From NCBI RefSeq assembly GCF_001685015.1, contig NZ_MAYT01000001.1, positions 325,227 through 389,226 of the forward strand: a DNA stretch of 64,000 bases, in the 5' to 3' direction. Positions 8,970-18,327 of this stretch are shown here, piece by piece (positions within the stretch are counted from its first letter, which is position 1; each line of letters starts with the position of its first letter). The stretch is from Pseudobacillus wudalianchiensis. Lineage in GTDB: Bacteria > Bacillota > Bacilli > Bacillales > Domibacillaceae. Both the position numbers and the translations under genes were made by a program. The notes under the pieces were generated by a model. It saw nothing but the letters and a program-made list of their open reading frames with translations. It did not search any database and was not told the origin of the DNA.

Positions 8970-11165
8970 ATGGCAAAAGATCGGGTATTGACTGCCGACG
9001 AAGTGATTGAGAAGGTGAGAGGCTATTTAAACGAAGAACACGTCAAACTCGTAGAAAAAGCCTATCAATACGCTAAGGAAGCGCATAAAGACCAGTATCG
9101 CAAATCAGGGGAGCCTTACATTATTCACCCGATTCAAGTTGCAGGGATACTGGCTGATTTAAAAATGGATCCGGCCACTGTAGCAGCCGGTTTTTTACAT
9201 GATGTTGTGGAAGATACAGACATCACACTAGAAGATATGGAAGAAGCCTTTGGAAAAGAAGTCGCTATGCTTGTAGATGGTGTGACGAAGCTCGGAAAAA
9301 TTAAATATAAATCCAAAGAAGAACAGCAGGCAGAAAATCATCGAAAAATGTTTGTAGCGATGGCGCAGGATATTCGCGTGATTTTAATTAAATTGGCAGA
9401 CCGTTTACACAACATGCGGACATTAAAGCACCTTCCTCATGAAAAACAGCGGCGCATCGCGAACGAAACACTGGAAATTTTTGCACCGCTCGCTCACCGT
9501 TTAGGTATTTCAAAAATCAAATGGGAGTTAGAAGATATAGCTCTTCGTTATTTAAATCCCCAGCAATATTATCGAATTGTCAATTTAATGAAGCGCAAGC
9601 GTGCAGAGCGTGAGCAATACCTAGAGGAAGTCATTCATGATGTAAAAACACGCCTTGATGAAATTTCCATTAAAGCGGACCTGTCTGGAAGACCAAAGCA
9701 TATTTACAGCATTTATCGTAAAATGGCCCTTCAGCATAAGCAATTTAACGAAATTTATGACTTGCTGGCTGTTCGGGTAATTGTGGACAGCATTAAAGAT
9801 TGTTATGCGGTGCTCGGCATTATTCACACATGCTGGAAGCCAATGCCGGGACGGTTTAAGGACTATATCGCTATGCCAAAAACGAATATGTATCAATCGC
9901 TGCATACGACAGTAATCGGTCCAAAAGGGGACCCGCTCGAAGTGCAAATTCGTACGAAGGACATGCACAACATCGCTGAATACGGGGTAGCAGCTCATTG
10001 GGCATACAAAGAAGGAAAAACAGTTGATGACAAAGGTTCTTTTGATAAGAAATTGTCCTGGTTCCGCGAAATTATGGAGTATCAAAACGATTCTGCGGAC
10101 GCAGAAGAGTTTATGGAATCATTGAAGATTGATTTCTTCTCTGACATGGTCTTTATTTTCACTCCAAAAGGAGATGTACTTGAACTTCCAAAAGGATCAG
10201 TGCCTCTTGATTTTGCCTACCGAATTCATTCAGAAATCGGCAATAAAACAATTGGTGCCAAAGTAAATGGAAAAATGGTTACACTTGATTATAAGCTTCA
10301 AACAGGGGACATCGTTGAAATCTTAACGTCCAAGCATTCATATGGTCCAAGCAAAGACTGGTTGAAAATGGCCCAGACCTCTCAGGCTAAAAATAAAATC
10401 AAACAATTTTTCAAGAAGCAAAACCGTGAAGAAAATGTGATTAAAGGCCGCGAACAAGTCGAAAGAGAAATTAAAAATATGGACTTTGATGTAAAGGAAG
10501 TCATCACGCCTGAAAACGTGAAGCGTGTCGCTGAGAAGTTTAATTTTGCTAATGAAGAGGATATGTATGCAGCTGTTGGATACAATGGCATCACAGCTTT
10601 GCAGGTCGTCAATCGTCTAACTGAAAAGCTGCGGAAAATGAGAGATCAAGAAGCCATTATAGAAGAATCTTTAAAAGATTTAAAACCGGCTTCTTCGCCA
10701 TCGCATTCCAAGAAAAATTCGGGTGTGACTGTAAAAGGCATTGATAACTTGCTTATTCGTCTATCTCGCTGCTGTAATCCCGTGCCTGGAGACGAGATCG
10801 TCGGCTACATTACGAAAGGACGCGGAGTATCTGTCCACCGTGCCGATTGCCCAAATGTAAATGATGAAGAATCAACAGACCGTCTGATCGAGGTAGAGTG
10901 GGAGAGCGGTGCAGCCGATCAAAAAGAATACACAGTGGAAATTGAAATTTCTGGTTATGATCGTCAAGGCCTATTGAATGAAGTCTTGCAGGCTGTCAGT
11001 GAAACGAAAACAAATATATCTACTGTTTCTGGAAGATCGGATCGCAATAAAGTCGCAAAAATTGACATGGCCATCTATATTCACAATATAAGTCATTTGC
11101 ACAAAGTAGTGGAACGTATTAAGCAAATTCCTGACATTTACTCCGTGCACAGAATTTTAAATTAA
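8970..11165 (+). CDS. relA: Bifunctional (p)ppGpp synthetase/hydrolase Rel
   Basis: This is the long RelA/SpoT homologue that makes and degrades (p)ppGpp in response to amino-acid starvation on ribosomes. Domain order in 731 residues: HD hydrolase (HDVVEDT near residue 70), synthetase (about 230-340, with [10 protein letters not shown]), TGS (about 390-450), zinc-finger/helical region with RCCNPVPGD (about 600) and a C-terminal ACT domain. Both active sites look intact. I chose the ATG at 8970 because AAAGGTGAG lies 7 nt upstream and the N-terminus ([15 protein letters not shown]) matches the family. The earlier in-frame ATG at 8949 lacks a ribosome site. dtd follows after 14 bp, as in other Firmicutes. 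Confidence 0.95.
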   Translation: MAKDRVLTADEVIEKVRGYLNEEHVKLVEKAYQYAKEAHKDQYRKSGEPYIIHPIQVAGILADLKMDPATVAAGFLHDVVEDTDITLEDMEEAFGKEVAMLVDGVTKLGKIKYKSKEEQQAENHRKMFVAMAQDIRVILIKLADRLHNMRTLKHLPHEKQRRIANETLEIFAPLAHRLGISKIKWELEDIALRYLNPQQYYRIVNLMKRKRAEREQYLEEVIHDVKTRLDEISIKADLSGRPKHIYSIYRKMALQHKQFNEIYDLLAVRVIVDSIKDCYAVLGIIHTCWKPMPGRFKDYIAMPKTNMYQSLHTTVIGPKGDPLEVQIRTKDMHNIAEYGVAAHWAYKEGKTVDDKGSFDKKLSWFREIMEYQNDSADAEEFMESLKIDFFSDMVFIFTPKGDVLELPKGSVPLDFAYRIHSEIGNKTIGAKVNGKMVTLDYKLQTGDIVEILTSKHSYGPSKDWLKMAQTSQAKNKIKQFFKKQNREENVIKGREQVEREIKNMDFDVKEVITPENVKRVAEKFNFANEEDMYAAVGYNGITALQVVNRLTEKLRKMRDQEAIIEESLKDLKPASSPSHSKKNSGVTVKGIDNLLIRLSRCCNPVPGDEIVGYITKGRGVSVHRADCPNVNDEESTDRLIEVEWESGAADQKEYTVEIEISGYDRQGLLNEVLQAVSETKTNISTVSGRSDRNKVAKIDMAIYIHNISHLHKVVERIKQIPDIYSVHRILN

Positions 11166-11179
11166 GGGTGTTTTAAAGA

Positions 11180-11620
11180 ATGAGAGTTGTTTTACAAAGA
11201 AGCAAAGAGGCTTCTGTCACTGTAGAAGGAAAAATAGTAGGCCAAATTGACAGCGGCCTTGTTCTTCTCGTCGGTGTTACTCATGAGGACGGGGAAGCAG
11301 AAGCCGCTTATTTAGCCGAGAAAATTGTCCATTTGCGAATCTTTGAAGATGAAGAGGGAAAGATGAACCGTTCACTGCTTGACGTTGGAGGTTCTATTTT
11401 ATCTGTTTCCCAATTTACTTTATACGGTGATTGCCGCAAAGGACGCCGCCCTAACTTTATGAACGCAGCCAAAGGAGAACAGGCTGAGAAAGTATACGAT
11501 CGGTTTAATGAATTGCTTAGAGAAAAAGGCATCCATGTGGAAACCGGCGAATTCGGTGCGATGATGGATGTCGCTCTAATCAATGACGGCCCTGTCACTT
11601 TTATATTAGAAAGCAACTAA
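11180..11620 (+). CDS. dtd: D-aminoacyl-tRNA deacylase
   Basis: Dtd hydrolyses D-amino acids from tRNA, preventing their misincorporation. The 146-residue protein has the two family motifs, SQFTLYGD (about 77-84) with the catalytic Thr, and the cross-subunit NDGPVTF near the C-terminus; the enzyme is a homodimer. The start is ATG with a weak upstream GGGTG. It is co-transcribed with relA and ends at a bidirectional terminator shared with the convergent amidase gene. Confidence 0.96.
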   Translation: MRVVLQRSKEASVTVEGKIVGQIDSGLVLLVGVTHEDGEAEAAYLAEKIVHLRIFEDEEGKMNRSLLDVGGSILSVSQFTLYGDCRKGRRPNFMNAAKGEQAEKVYDRFNELLREKGIHVETGEFGAMMDVALINDGPVTFILESN

Positions 11621-11643
11621 ATGGCAATTAATTCAGCCATACT

Positions 11644-11681
11644 AAACAAGCAGCCTAATGATTATTAGGCTGCTTGTTTTG
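11644..11681. terminator. Bidirectional terminator between dtd and the amidase gene
   Basis: A 16-bp perfect stem (11644-11659 with 11664-11679) with T-rich flanks on both strands. Confidence 0.9.
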
Positions 11682-11682
11682 A

Positions 11683-13023
11683 TTAATCGTTAAAATAAGA
11701 ACTTAATCCGTTATAGACTCCGTTCGTGATTAATTCCTGATAAGGATTTGTCACAACGGCTGTTGCTTCCTGTGGATTGCTTAAGTAGCCTAGCTCCAGC
11801 AGAATAGCGGGCTGGCTATTCTCACGAAGAACATAATAATCACCGCGGCGGACACCGCGATTTTTCATAGGCAGCGACTGGTCAAGCTTATCATTTACAT
11901 TTTTAGCGAGTTGTTTATGATTATTATGGTAATAATACGTAGTAAACCCGTTTGCGCCAACTTGATGAGTGCTATCGTAGTGAAGACTAATGAATGCGTC
12001 TGCATGGTGATATCTGGCTATAGCAACCCGTGAAGGAAGCGAGACATATTGATCGTCGGAACGAGTCAATATGACGTTTGCCCCAGCTTGACGAAGTTTA
12101 TTGTATAGGCGATCAGCCGTTTTTAATGTGATAAACTTCTCAAATGTTCCTTGCATACCAGTCGTACCAGCATCAACGCCGCCATGTCCTGGATCTAAAA
12201 TAATGGTTTTTCCTCGCAGCCCTGGAGTATGATTAGCAGCCGGCTCCGATGAAGAGCTTTCGGAACCAGCTTCTCCGTTGACGGACACGACCCAGCTAGC
12301 TACAAAAGCCTGTTGGCCGCTTGAAAGACTGATTTTATACCAATCACCAACTCGGGCATGAATAGGATAACGCTCTCCTTGTGATCCCCGTGCTACAATA
12401 GAAGAGGATGTACTGGCATCGGAACGAAGGTTTGTCCCATTGTATAAAATAACGGCAAAGCCATCCGCAGCCGCTTCATTTTTGCTAGCTGCTTGCTCTT
12501 GATCATTTGATGCTACTCGGACAAATTGCCGGCTGACCCAAGCAGCTTGTCCTTTGTACCGAATATGTACCCAGTCATTTTGCACTTTCTCAACAGGTAC
12601 CTGATCGCCAATATGCAATTTGCCAATCACATCGGCCGACAGAGAAGGCTCATTGCGAACGTTTAAATCATCAGCCAAGACCGTTGCGGATCTGTTTGTT
12701 GAGATGCTTTTCACTTGTCCTTGCTCATCCCTTTGGAAGGAAGCCCCGGCTTTTTTGACAATATAACCAGCCACCCATCCTTTAGTTCCGTTTGCAAGCT
12801 GAATTTGGTACCAGTCGTATTTTTCCTTTAATATTGTATACCGCTTGCCGCGCTCGGCTTGTCCAACTAAGCTCGCAGACATGCTCGGTTCGCTGCGGAC
12901 ATTTGCTTTGTTTACGGCAATTTCTATTGTGTGCTGAGTTCCTTCCGCAGCAACCATAACAGTTGGTAAAAGGCTCAACAGCAAAGCAAAAGCCACTATT
13001 AAACTAAGTATCTTTCTTTCCAT
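11683..13023 (-). CDS. N-acetylmuramoyl-L-alanine amidase with three SH3 domains (YrvJ-like)
   Basis: This secreted cell-wall hydrolase cleaves the amide between N-acetylmuramic acid and L-alanine. The 446 residues comprise a signal peptide (about 1-25, ending VMVAAEG) and three bacterial SH3 domains (about 30-90, 110-165, 190-245), each with an N-x-R-S/N-x-x-S pattern. A Ser-rich linker and an Amidase_3 domain (about 270-443) follow. Zinc ligands are visible in ILDPGHGG, ISLHYD and LLELGYLSN. The SH3 repeats probably bind peptidoglycan. B. subtilis YrvJ has the same location next to dtd. The gene is convergent with dtd and transcribed alone. Confidence 0.93.
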   Translation of the reverse strand: MERKILSLIVAFALLLSLLPTVMVAAEGTQHTIEIAVNKANVRSEPSMSASLVGQAERGKRYTILKEKYDWYQIQLANGTKGWVAGYIVKKAGASFQRDEQGQVKSISTNRSATVLADDLNVRNEPSLSADVIGKLHIGDQVPVEKVQNDWVHIRYKGQAAWVSRQFVRVASNDQEQAASKNEAAADGFAVILYNGTNLRSDASTSSSIVARGSQGERYPIHARVGDWYKISLSSGQQAFVASWVVSVNGEAGSESSSSEPAANHTPGLRGKTIILDPGHGGVDAGTTGMQGTFEKFITLKTADRLYNKLRQAGANVILTRSDDQYVSLPSRVAIARYHHADAFISLHYDSTHQVGANGFTTYYYHNNHKQLAKNVNDKLDQSLPMKNRGVRRGDYYVLRENSQPAILLELGYLSNPQEATAVVTNPYQELITNGVYNGLSSYFND

Positions 13024-13187
13024 AATCCACCGCCTTCAAAATAAATAAATTCACGTCTTATTTTAGCATCTCTTTCACGAATTGGTGTTTCTTTCCCTCA
13101 TTTTTCTGAAATTGAGAAAAAGGTCCGCCTTTTTAGGAAAAGGCAGACAAAAAGCCGAATATATGCGGAAAGTTGTGAAAAAGAAAC

Positions 13188-13216
13188 TTGAATGCGCTCG
13201 TAAAGTTTTTTATAAT
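13188..13216 (+). promoter_or_regulatory. Sigma-A promoter of the hisS-aspS operon
   Basis: TTGAAT (13188-13193), 17 nt, TATAAT (13211-13216). It lies about 225 bp upstream of the T-box. The gap between the two is filled by repeat copy B, so the repeat would be part of the leader RNA. Confidence 0.7.
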
Positions 13217-13236
13217 AGGAACATTGATAGTATAAC

Positions 13237-13399
13237 GAAAAGCGGAAGGCGCTCGATCAGCGCGATAGGAGGTTGGAGGAATGGCTGAAGGAGTCGTTCT
13301 TTGACTCCAGCAGACAGACCGAAACAGCCGTACGCGCTAGCGCCTGCAGCTGGACAGAGAAAAGCGGAAGGCGCTTGTTCAGCGCGATAGTGAATTGAA
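13237..13399. repeat. Structured intergenic repeat, copy B plus truncated second unit
   Basis: A full unit (13237-13358) shares its start AAAAGCGGAAGGCGCTCGAT and end GCGCCTGCAGCTGGACA with the copies at 4117 and 45955. A fragment of another unit follows (about 13358-13399). The helices AGGCGCT / AGCGCCT and GGAGTC / GACTCC are present. It sits between the hisS promoter and the hisS T-box. Confidence 0.85.
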
Positions 13400-13440
13400 A
13401 CTCCCGCTTTCCCTTTGTTAACAATTAAATGACAAGACCT

Positions 13441-13687
13441 ATGATGGAGAAAAGTAATTAAGGATCGCACGTTCAGAGAGGAAAGGCCGTGGCTGAGAGC
13501 CGTTCCCGTCAGCACCATAATGAATGAACACTCCGGAGGTTTTCCTTTGAAAGAAGCGATGCTTTTAGTAGGAGGAAACGCGAACAGGCGTTAGCTGAAA
13601 AGTGAAAGCGGAGAATCCGTTTTAACTAGGGTGGTACCACGGGAAAAAAACTCTCGTCCCTTATTTCAGGGATGAAGAGTTTTTTTA
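13441..13687 (+). promoter_or_regulatory. T-box riboswitch leader of hisS-aspS
   Basis: The leader has the T-box core AGGGTGGTACCACG (13628-13641), an AGTAA loop-E motif near the base of stem I (from 13451) and a terminator hairpin (13648-13687, ending in a T run) that competes with the antiterminator. Uncharged tRNA binding lets RNA polymerase continue into hisS. The specifier segment reads TGAACACTCC (13526-13535). It contains CAC (His, 13530-13532) and, overlapping it, AAC (Asn, 13528-13530). With the usual rule of specifier, one purine, then helix I, AAC fits at least as well as CAC, so the cognate tRNA is not certain. Confidence 0.93.
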
Positions 13688-13731
13688 TTTGGAAAAAAAC
13701 ACCTGAAATTAGAATTGAAGGAGGAATAATC

Positions 13732-15009
13732 ATGAGTGTCAACATTCCACGCGGTACGCAGGATATTTTACCTGGAACAGTAGAGAAGTGGCAGCACCTT
13801 GAGAGAATTGCTACCGACATTTGCCGAAATTATCAGTACAAAGAAATACGGACACCTATTTTTGAGCATACTGAATTGTTTCAGCGTGGTGTAGGGGATA
13901 CGACGGATATTGTTCAAAAGGAAATGTACACATTTACGGATCGCGGAGGCCGTAGTTTAACTCTCCGTCCGGAAGGAACAGCGGCAGTCGTCCGTTCATT
14001 TGTAGAAAATAAAATGTTCGGTGATCCTAATCAGCCAGTGAAGCTGTACTATAAGGGCCCGATGTTCCGTTATGAACGCCCGCAGTCAGGACGTTACCGC
14101 CAGTTTGTGCAATTTGGCGTCGAAGCGATCGGCAGTGAAGATCCGGCAATTGATGCGGAAGTCATAGCGCTTGTTATGGACATTTATCGCACGGCAGGTT
14201 TGCGTAAAATTCAGCTTGTTGTGAATTCACTAGGTGACACAGAAAGCCGTGTAGCTCATAGAGAAGCGCTTATCCAGCATTTTCAGCCACGGATTGGCGA
14301 GTTTTGTGAAGACTGCCAAAGCCGCTTGGAGAAAAATCCGATGCGTATTTTGGATTGTAAGAAAGACCGTGATCACGAATTAATGAAATCGGCTCCGTCT
14401 ATTCTCGATTACCTAAACGAGTATTCCCGTACATATTTTGAAAAAGTGCAGCAGTATTTATCAGCACTTGACATTGAGTTTGTAGTGGATCCAACGCTCG
14501 TTCGCGGACTTGATTACTATAATCACACTGCCTTTGAAATTATGAGCCAGGCAGAGGGATTTGGGGCGATTACGACGTTGTGCGGCGGTGGCCGCTATAA
14601 TGGGCTCGTTAGCCAAATGGGCGGTCCGGACGTACCAGGCATCGGCTTTGCCTTTAGTATGGAAAGATTTCTTGCCGCGATGGAAGCGGAAAGCATTGAA
14701 TGGGAAGAAACTAATCGTCTTGATTGTTACATCGCCTCTCTTGGAGATGAAGCAAGAGATTACACAGTAAAACTCGTTCATGATCTGCGAAAAGCGGGAA
14801 TGAAAGCGGAACGCGATTACCAGAACCGGAAAATGAAAGCACAATTTAAAGCAGCAGACCGCCTGCAAGCAAAATTTGTGGCTATCCTTGGTGAGGATGA
14901 GCTAAAAGAAAATAAAATTACATTAAAAGATATGGAAACAGGTGAGCAGCAAGAAGTTATGCTTGAACACTTCGTTGATACATTACAGAAGAAGATGGAG
15001 GAAAAATAA
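13732..15009 (+). CDS. hisS: Histidyl-tRNA synthetase
   Basis: This class II synthetase charges tRNA-His. The 425-residue product has the usual length (424 in B. subtilis). Motif 1 includes [16 protein letters not shown], motif 2 [12 protein letters not shown], the histidine-A motif [14 protein letters not shown] and motif 3 [12 protein letters not shown]. The C-terminal part (from about 325) is the anticodon-binding domain. I chose ATG 13732 because GAAGGAGGAATAATC precedes it; the earlier in-frame ATG lies inside the T-box terminator. aspS starts on the base after the hisS stop codon, so the pair is one transcript under T-box control. Confidence 0.97.
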   Translation: MSVNIPRGTQDILPGTVEKWQHLERIATDICRNYQYKEIRTPIFEHTELFQRGVGDTTDIVQKEMYTFTDRGGRSLTLRPEGTAAVVRSFVENKMFGDPNQPVKLYYKGPMFRYERPQSGRYRQFVQFGVEAIGSEDPAIDAEVIALVMDIYRTAGLRKIQLVVNSLGDTESRVAHREALIQHFQPRIGEFCEDCQSRLEKNPMRILDCKKDRDHELMKSAPSILDYLNEYSRTYFEKVQQYLSALDIEFVVDPTLVRGLDYYNHTAFEIMSQAEGFGAITTLCGGGRYNGLVSQMGGPDVPGIGFAFSMERFLAAMEAESIEWEETNRLDCYIASLGDEARDYTVKLVHDLRKAGMKAERDYQNRKMKAQFKAADRLQAKFVAILGEDELKENKITLKDMETGEQQEVMLEHFVDTLQKKMEEK

Positions 15010-16785
15010 ATGTTTGGCAGATCGTATGAATGCGGAAAGATTTCAGAGCGGCAAATTGGAGAACAAGTAACATTAAAAGGCTGGGTGCAGCGTCGTAGAG
15101 ATTTAGGTGGAGTTATCTTTATCGATCTTCGCGACCGTACGGGCATTGTACAAATCGTATTTGATTCTGAAACGTCTGCGGAAGCACTGGCAATAGCAGA
15201 AAAAATCCGGAATGAATATGTATTAGATATTCAAGGAACCGTTATTGCTCGTGATGAGAGCACAGTGAATGAAAATATTGAGACTGGAAAAATTGAAATT
15301 CAAGTAAATGAAGTGACGATTTTAAGCGAGGCAAAGACGCCTCCGTTCCCAATTGAAGATACAACAGAAGTATCAGAGGATATTCGCTTAAAATATCGCT
15401 ATATGGATTTACGCCGTCCAGTTATGTATGAAACATTTAAAATGCGCAGTGATATTACTAAAACCGTTCGTGACTACCTCGATGAAGAAGGATTCCTTGA
15501 TGTTGAAACACCGATTTTAACGAAGAGTACACCAGAGGGAGCGCGCGATTATTTAGTACCGAGCCGTGTGCATGGCGGAGAATTCTATGCGCTACCGCAA
15601 TCGCCGCAAATTTTCAAGCAATTATTAATGGTATCTGGCTTTGATCGTTATTATCAAATTGCCCGCTGTTTCCGTGATGAAGATTTACGTGCAGATCGTC
15701 AGCCAGAATTTACACAAATCGATATTGAAGCAAGCTTTATGAGCCAAGAAGATATTATGGCTATGGCAGAGGAAATGCTGAAGCGTGTTATGAAACGCGT
15801 AAAGGGCGTTGAAATAACTGATGCATTCCCGCGCATAACGTATGATGAAGCGATGAGCCGTTTCGGTTCTGACAAACCAGATACTCGCTTTGGTATGGAA
15901 TTAGTGGATGTATCAGAGCAAGTAAAGGGTTCAGGCTTTAAAGTATTCGCTGGTGCTGTTGAGAGCGGCGGACAAGTGAAGCTGATCAATGTGAAGAATG
16001 GCGGCACGACCTACTCCCGTAAAGATATCGATGCCTTGACAGAGTTTGCTGCTATTTATGGAGCAAAAGGGCTTGCTTGGATGAAAGTAGAAGCAGACGG
16101 CTTGAAAGGGCCAATCGCTAAATTCTTCTCTGAAGAAGAGCAAAACGGCCTGATTTCTTCTGCTGAAGCAGAAGCAGGAGACTTACTGCTATTTGTAGCA
16201 GATAAAAAATCAGTCGTAGCGGATGCGCTTGGAGCACTTCGTCTGAAGCTTGGAAAAGATCTTGGGTTAATCGATGAAAATAAATTCAACTTCCTTTGGG
16301 TAACAGATTGGCCGCTTCTTGAATATGATGAAGATGCAAAACGCTATTTTGCTGCTCACCATCCATTTACAATGCCAGTTCGTGACGATCTGCCGCTTCT
16401 AAACGATGAGCCAGAAAAAGTACGGGCGCAAGCTTATGATATCGTGTTAAATGGATATGAACTCGGTGGCGGTTCTATTCGGATTTTCGAGCGTGATATT
16501 CAAGAAAAAATGTTTGAAGTGCTAGGCTTTACACCAGAAGAAGCAAAAGAGCAATTTGGCTTCTTGCTTGATGCGTTTGAATATGGAACACCTCCACATG
16601 GCGGGATTGCGCTCGGACTCGACCGGATGGTTATGCTGCTGTCAGGCCGTACAAACCTGCGCGATACGATTGCTTTCCCGAAAACAGCAAGTGCAAGCGA
16701 TCTATTAATGGATGCTCCAAGTGAAGTAAGCTCCGGTCAGCTGGAAGAATTGCATTTAGCTATTCGTCAAACAGCGAAAAAGTAA
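15010..16785 (+). CDS. aspS: Aspartyl-tRNA synthetase
   Basis: The 591-residue class II synthetase has an N-terminal OB-fold anticodon domain (about 1-110), catalytic motif 2 [18 protein letters not shown] (about 217-234), the bacterial GAD insertion (about 290-420) and motif 3 [12 protein letters not shown] near residue 530. It charges tRNA-Asp. Whether it is discriminating or also charges tRNA-Asn cannot be decided from the sequence by eye. That question bears on the AAC/CAC ambiguity in the leader. GGAGG at the end of hisS provides the ribosome site. Confidence 0.97.
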   Translation: MFGRSYECGKISERQIGEQVTLKGWVQRRRDLGGVIFIDLRDRTGIVQIVFDSETSAEALAIAEKIRNEYVLDIQGTVIARDESTVNENIETGKIEIQVNEVTILSEAKTPPFPIEDTTEVSEDIRLKYRYMDLRRPVMYETFKMRSDITKTVRDYLDEEGFLDVETPILTKSTPEGARDYLVPSRVHGGEFYALPQSPQIFKQLLMVSGFDRYYQIARCFRDEDLRADRQPEFTQIDIEASFMSQEDIMAMAEEMLKRVMKRVKGVEITDAFPRITYDEAMSRFGSDKPDTRFGMELVDVSEQVKGSGFKVFAGAVESGGQVKLINVKNGGTTYSRKDIDALTEFAAIYGAKGLAWMKVEADGLKGPIAKFFSEEEQNGLISSAEAEAGDLLLFVADKKSVVADALGALRLKLGKDLGLIDENKFNFLWVTDWPLLEYDEDAKRYFAAHHPFTMPVRDDLPLLNDEPEKVRAQAYDIVLNGYELGGGSIRIFERDIQEKMFEVLGFTPEEAKEQFGFLLDAFEYGTPPHGGIALGLDRMVMLLSGRTNLRDTIAFPKTASASDLLMDAPSEVSSGQLEELHLAIRQTAKK

Positions 16786-16811
16786 ATTTTAAATATTTAG
16801 ACAATTGAAAG

Positions 16812-16840
16812 TTGAAAACGATATTTGCGTATGTTATGAT
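16812..16840 (+). promoter_or_regulatory. Sigma-A promoter of the 6S RNA
   Basis: TTGAAA (16812-16817), 17 nt, TATGAT (16835-16840). Transcription would start about 16847, at the expected 5' end of the RNA. Confidence 0.7.
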
Positions 16841-16846
16841 AGTTTC

Positions 16847-17062
16847 AACGAAGGGAAGTCCTGATGTGTCCGTTTATTTTCACTATCTGTTTTGACCGAA
16901 CAATGTATGTTACGGGAGCTCGGGTTTGTAAATGGCGTACACGCCTCCCTTGCGAGGACTTACAAAGTTTACTGCAGGGCACCCACCTGCCTAGAGCGGG
17001 TTCAAAACATATAGATTCATAGGACGGCACGATCGGGATTTCCCCTCTATATCTAATATCAT
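16847..17062 (+). ncRNA. ssrS: 6S RNA (6S-1/BsrA type)
   Basis: The gap between aspS and tcdA in B. subtilis holds 6S-1 RNA, and this sequence fits. A closing stem is formed by AGTCCT (16857-16862) and AGGACG (17021-17026). Imperfectly paired arms surround a large central region, with a CCTGCC segment near the 3' arm. There is a good promoter upstream and a terminator at 17065. 6S RNA mimics an open promoter and binds sigma-A RNA polymerase in stationary phase. The ends are estimated; the mature 3' end may lie near 17045. The 61-codon reverse-strand frame here is not a gene. Confidence 0.8.
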
Positions 17063-17064
17063 TT

Positions 17065-17095
17065 ACAGTCTCTTGTCACAAGAGACTGTTTTTTT
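17065..17095 (+). terminator. Terminator downstream of 6S RNA
   Basis: ACAGTCTCTTG / CAAGAGACTGT with a 3-nt loop, then seven T. Confidence 0.9.
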
Positions 17096-17117
17096 ATTGG
17101 AGAAAATGGGGAAAACA

Positions 17118-17146
17118 TTGAATGAACGATTATTTTCAAGTAAGAT
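17118..17146 (+). promoter_or_regulatory. Putative sigma-A promoter of tcdA
   Basis: TTGAAT, 17 nt, TAAGAT, directly after the 6S RNA terminator and 57 bp before the tcdA start. Confidence 0.4.
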
Positions 17147-17202
17147 TAATCCTATCTGAAAAGATAACAATATATTATTAATGTTATGGAGTGATCCTAT
17201 TC

Positions 17203-17970
17203 ATGCTGCATCAATTTTCAAGAAATGAACTTGCCTTTGGACAAGAAGGGCTCGATATTTTAAAAAATAGTACAGTGGCCATCCTCGGTATTGGCGGCGT
17301 TGGCTCATTTTCCGTTGAAGCGCTCGCTCGTTCAGGTGTGGGACGGCTTGTGCTTGTAGATAAAGATACGATTGACATTACGAATGTTAATCGCCAGCTG
17401 CCTGCTTTACTGTCAACCGTTGGACAGCCAAAAGCAGAGGTAATGAAGCAGCGCATTGCAGATATTAACCCGGAGTGTGAAGTGATTACACTAAATATGT
17501 TTTACACAGAAGAAACATACGAAGACTTTTTTCAATATGATTTGGATTTTGTAGTGGATGCCTCTGATACGATTTCTTATAAAATACATTTAATGAAAGA
17601 GTGTCTGAAGCGCAATATCCCGATTATTTCCAGCATGGGAGCAGCTAATAAAATGGACCCAACCCGTTTTCAAATTGCGGATATTTCGAAGACTCACACA
17701 GACCCTATTGCGAAAGTGATTCGCACCCGCTTACGAAAAGAAGGCATTCGCAAAGGCATCCCAGTCGTATTTTCCGATGAGAGTCCCATTGTTATTCGCG
17801 AAGATGTACGTAAAGTGGTTGGCAACGATCAAGCAGAAATTCGTAAAGCGAAAATGCCGCCATCTTCCAATGCCTTTGTTCCATCAGTTTGCGGATTGAT
17901 TATGGCGAGCTACGTCGTTAGAGAATTATTAAAGGACATTAAAATCACTCGGGTAAAAGATGAAAAGTGA
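17203..17970 (+). CDS. tcdA: tRNA threonylcarbamoyladenosine dehydratase (TcdA/YrvM)
   Basis: TcdA is an E1-like ATP-dependent enzyme that cyclises t6A37 of ANN-decoding tRNAs to ct6A. The 255-residue protein has the N-terminal LHQFSRNELAFG segment, the nucleotide-binding GIGGVGS loop (about residues 29-35), RQLPAL and the conserved DASDTISYK stretch. Bacillus YrvM has the same length (254) and the same position after aspS and 6S RNA. I chose ATG 17203 over the in-frame GTG at 17191 because GGAGTGAT is properly spaced from it. The upstream promoter is independent of the 6S transcript. Confidence 0.93.
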   Translation: MLHQFSRNELAFGQEGLDILKNSTVAILGIGGVGSFSVEALARSGVGRLVLVDKDTIDITNVNRQLPALLSTVGQPKAEVMKQRIADINPECEVITLNMFYTEETYEDFFQYDLDFVVDASDTISYKIHLMKECLKRNIPIISSMGAANKMDPTRFQIADISKTHTDPIAKVIRTRLRKEGIRKGIPVVFSDESPIVIREDVRKVVGNDQAEIRKAKMPPSSNAFVPSVCGLIMASYVVRELLKDIKITRVKDEK

Positions 17971-18017
17971 GTATAAACCTTTCCCTCTTGGAAACGTTAT
18001 AATTAGAGGTGATCAAG

Positions 18018-18152
18018 ATGGGAAAAGACCGGCAAGAAAAAAAGCTTAGAAGCCAGAAGAAAGTGGAATCCGACCGTGATCAATCCTTGCATTTCGGAGG
18101 CGCTACACGGTATGAAAAGCCCGGAGAAGCTGGCAAAAGCATAAATGAATAA
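18018..18152 (+). CDS. YpzI-family small protein
   Basis: This 44-residue hydrophilic peptide begins MGKDRQEKKLRSQKKVESDR and includes a GGATRYEKPGEA segment. AGAGGTGATCAAG precedes the ATG with ideal spacing. It resembles the YpzI family of short charged Bacillus proteins of unknown function; I recognise the N-terminal MGKDRQEKKL pattern. It lies 47 bp after tcdA and ends before a terminator, so it may be co-transcribed with tcdA. Confidence 0.75.
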   Translation: MGKDRQEKKLRSQKKVESDRDQSLHFGGATRYEKPGEAGKSINE

Positions 18153-18160
18153 TCGCAAGC

Positions 18161-18195
18161 AAGCTCTCTCCTTTAATCAGGAGAGAGCTTTTTAC
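18161..18195 (+). terminator. Terminator after the YpzI-like gene
   Basis: AAGCTCTCTCCT / AGGAGAGAGCTT with a 6-nt loop, followed by T residues. Confidence 0.9.
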
Positions 18196-18263
18196 TAATA
18201 ATTGAGCAGCCGCCTGAAGAGATGGGCGGCTTTCTTATTTGTTGGAAAAAATAAGAAATGTTG

Positions 18264-18304
18264 TTGACATGAGAAGTTGTTCTAGTGTACTATCTAACTA
18301 GAAC
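18264..18304 (+). promoter_or_regulatory. Promoter and GntR-type operator of the ABC transporter operon
   Basis: TTGACA (18264-18269), 18 nt, TACTAT (18288-18293). The 8-bp inverted repeat GTTCTAGT (18279-18286) and ACTAGAAC (18297-18304) flanks the -10 box symmetrically. A repressor bound there would cover the promoter. The GntR gene of the operon is the obvious candidate. Confidence 0.8.
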
Positions 18305-18327
18305 ACCAGTACACGGAGGGATTCTAT

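Noticed and set aside
13082-13288. 68-codon forward frame between the amidase gene and the T-box
   Set aside because: It crosses the hisS promoter and enters a repeat element; no ribosome site.
13395-13423. TTGAAA followed by TTAACA as a second hisS promoter
   Set aside because: The -10 candidate is poor and the far better pair at 13188 exists.
16845-17030. 61-codon reverse frame between aspS and tcdA
   Set aside because: The region is explained by 6S RNA with its own promoter and terminator.
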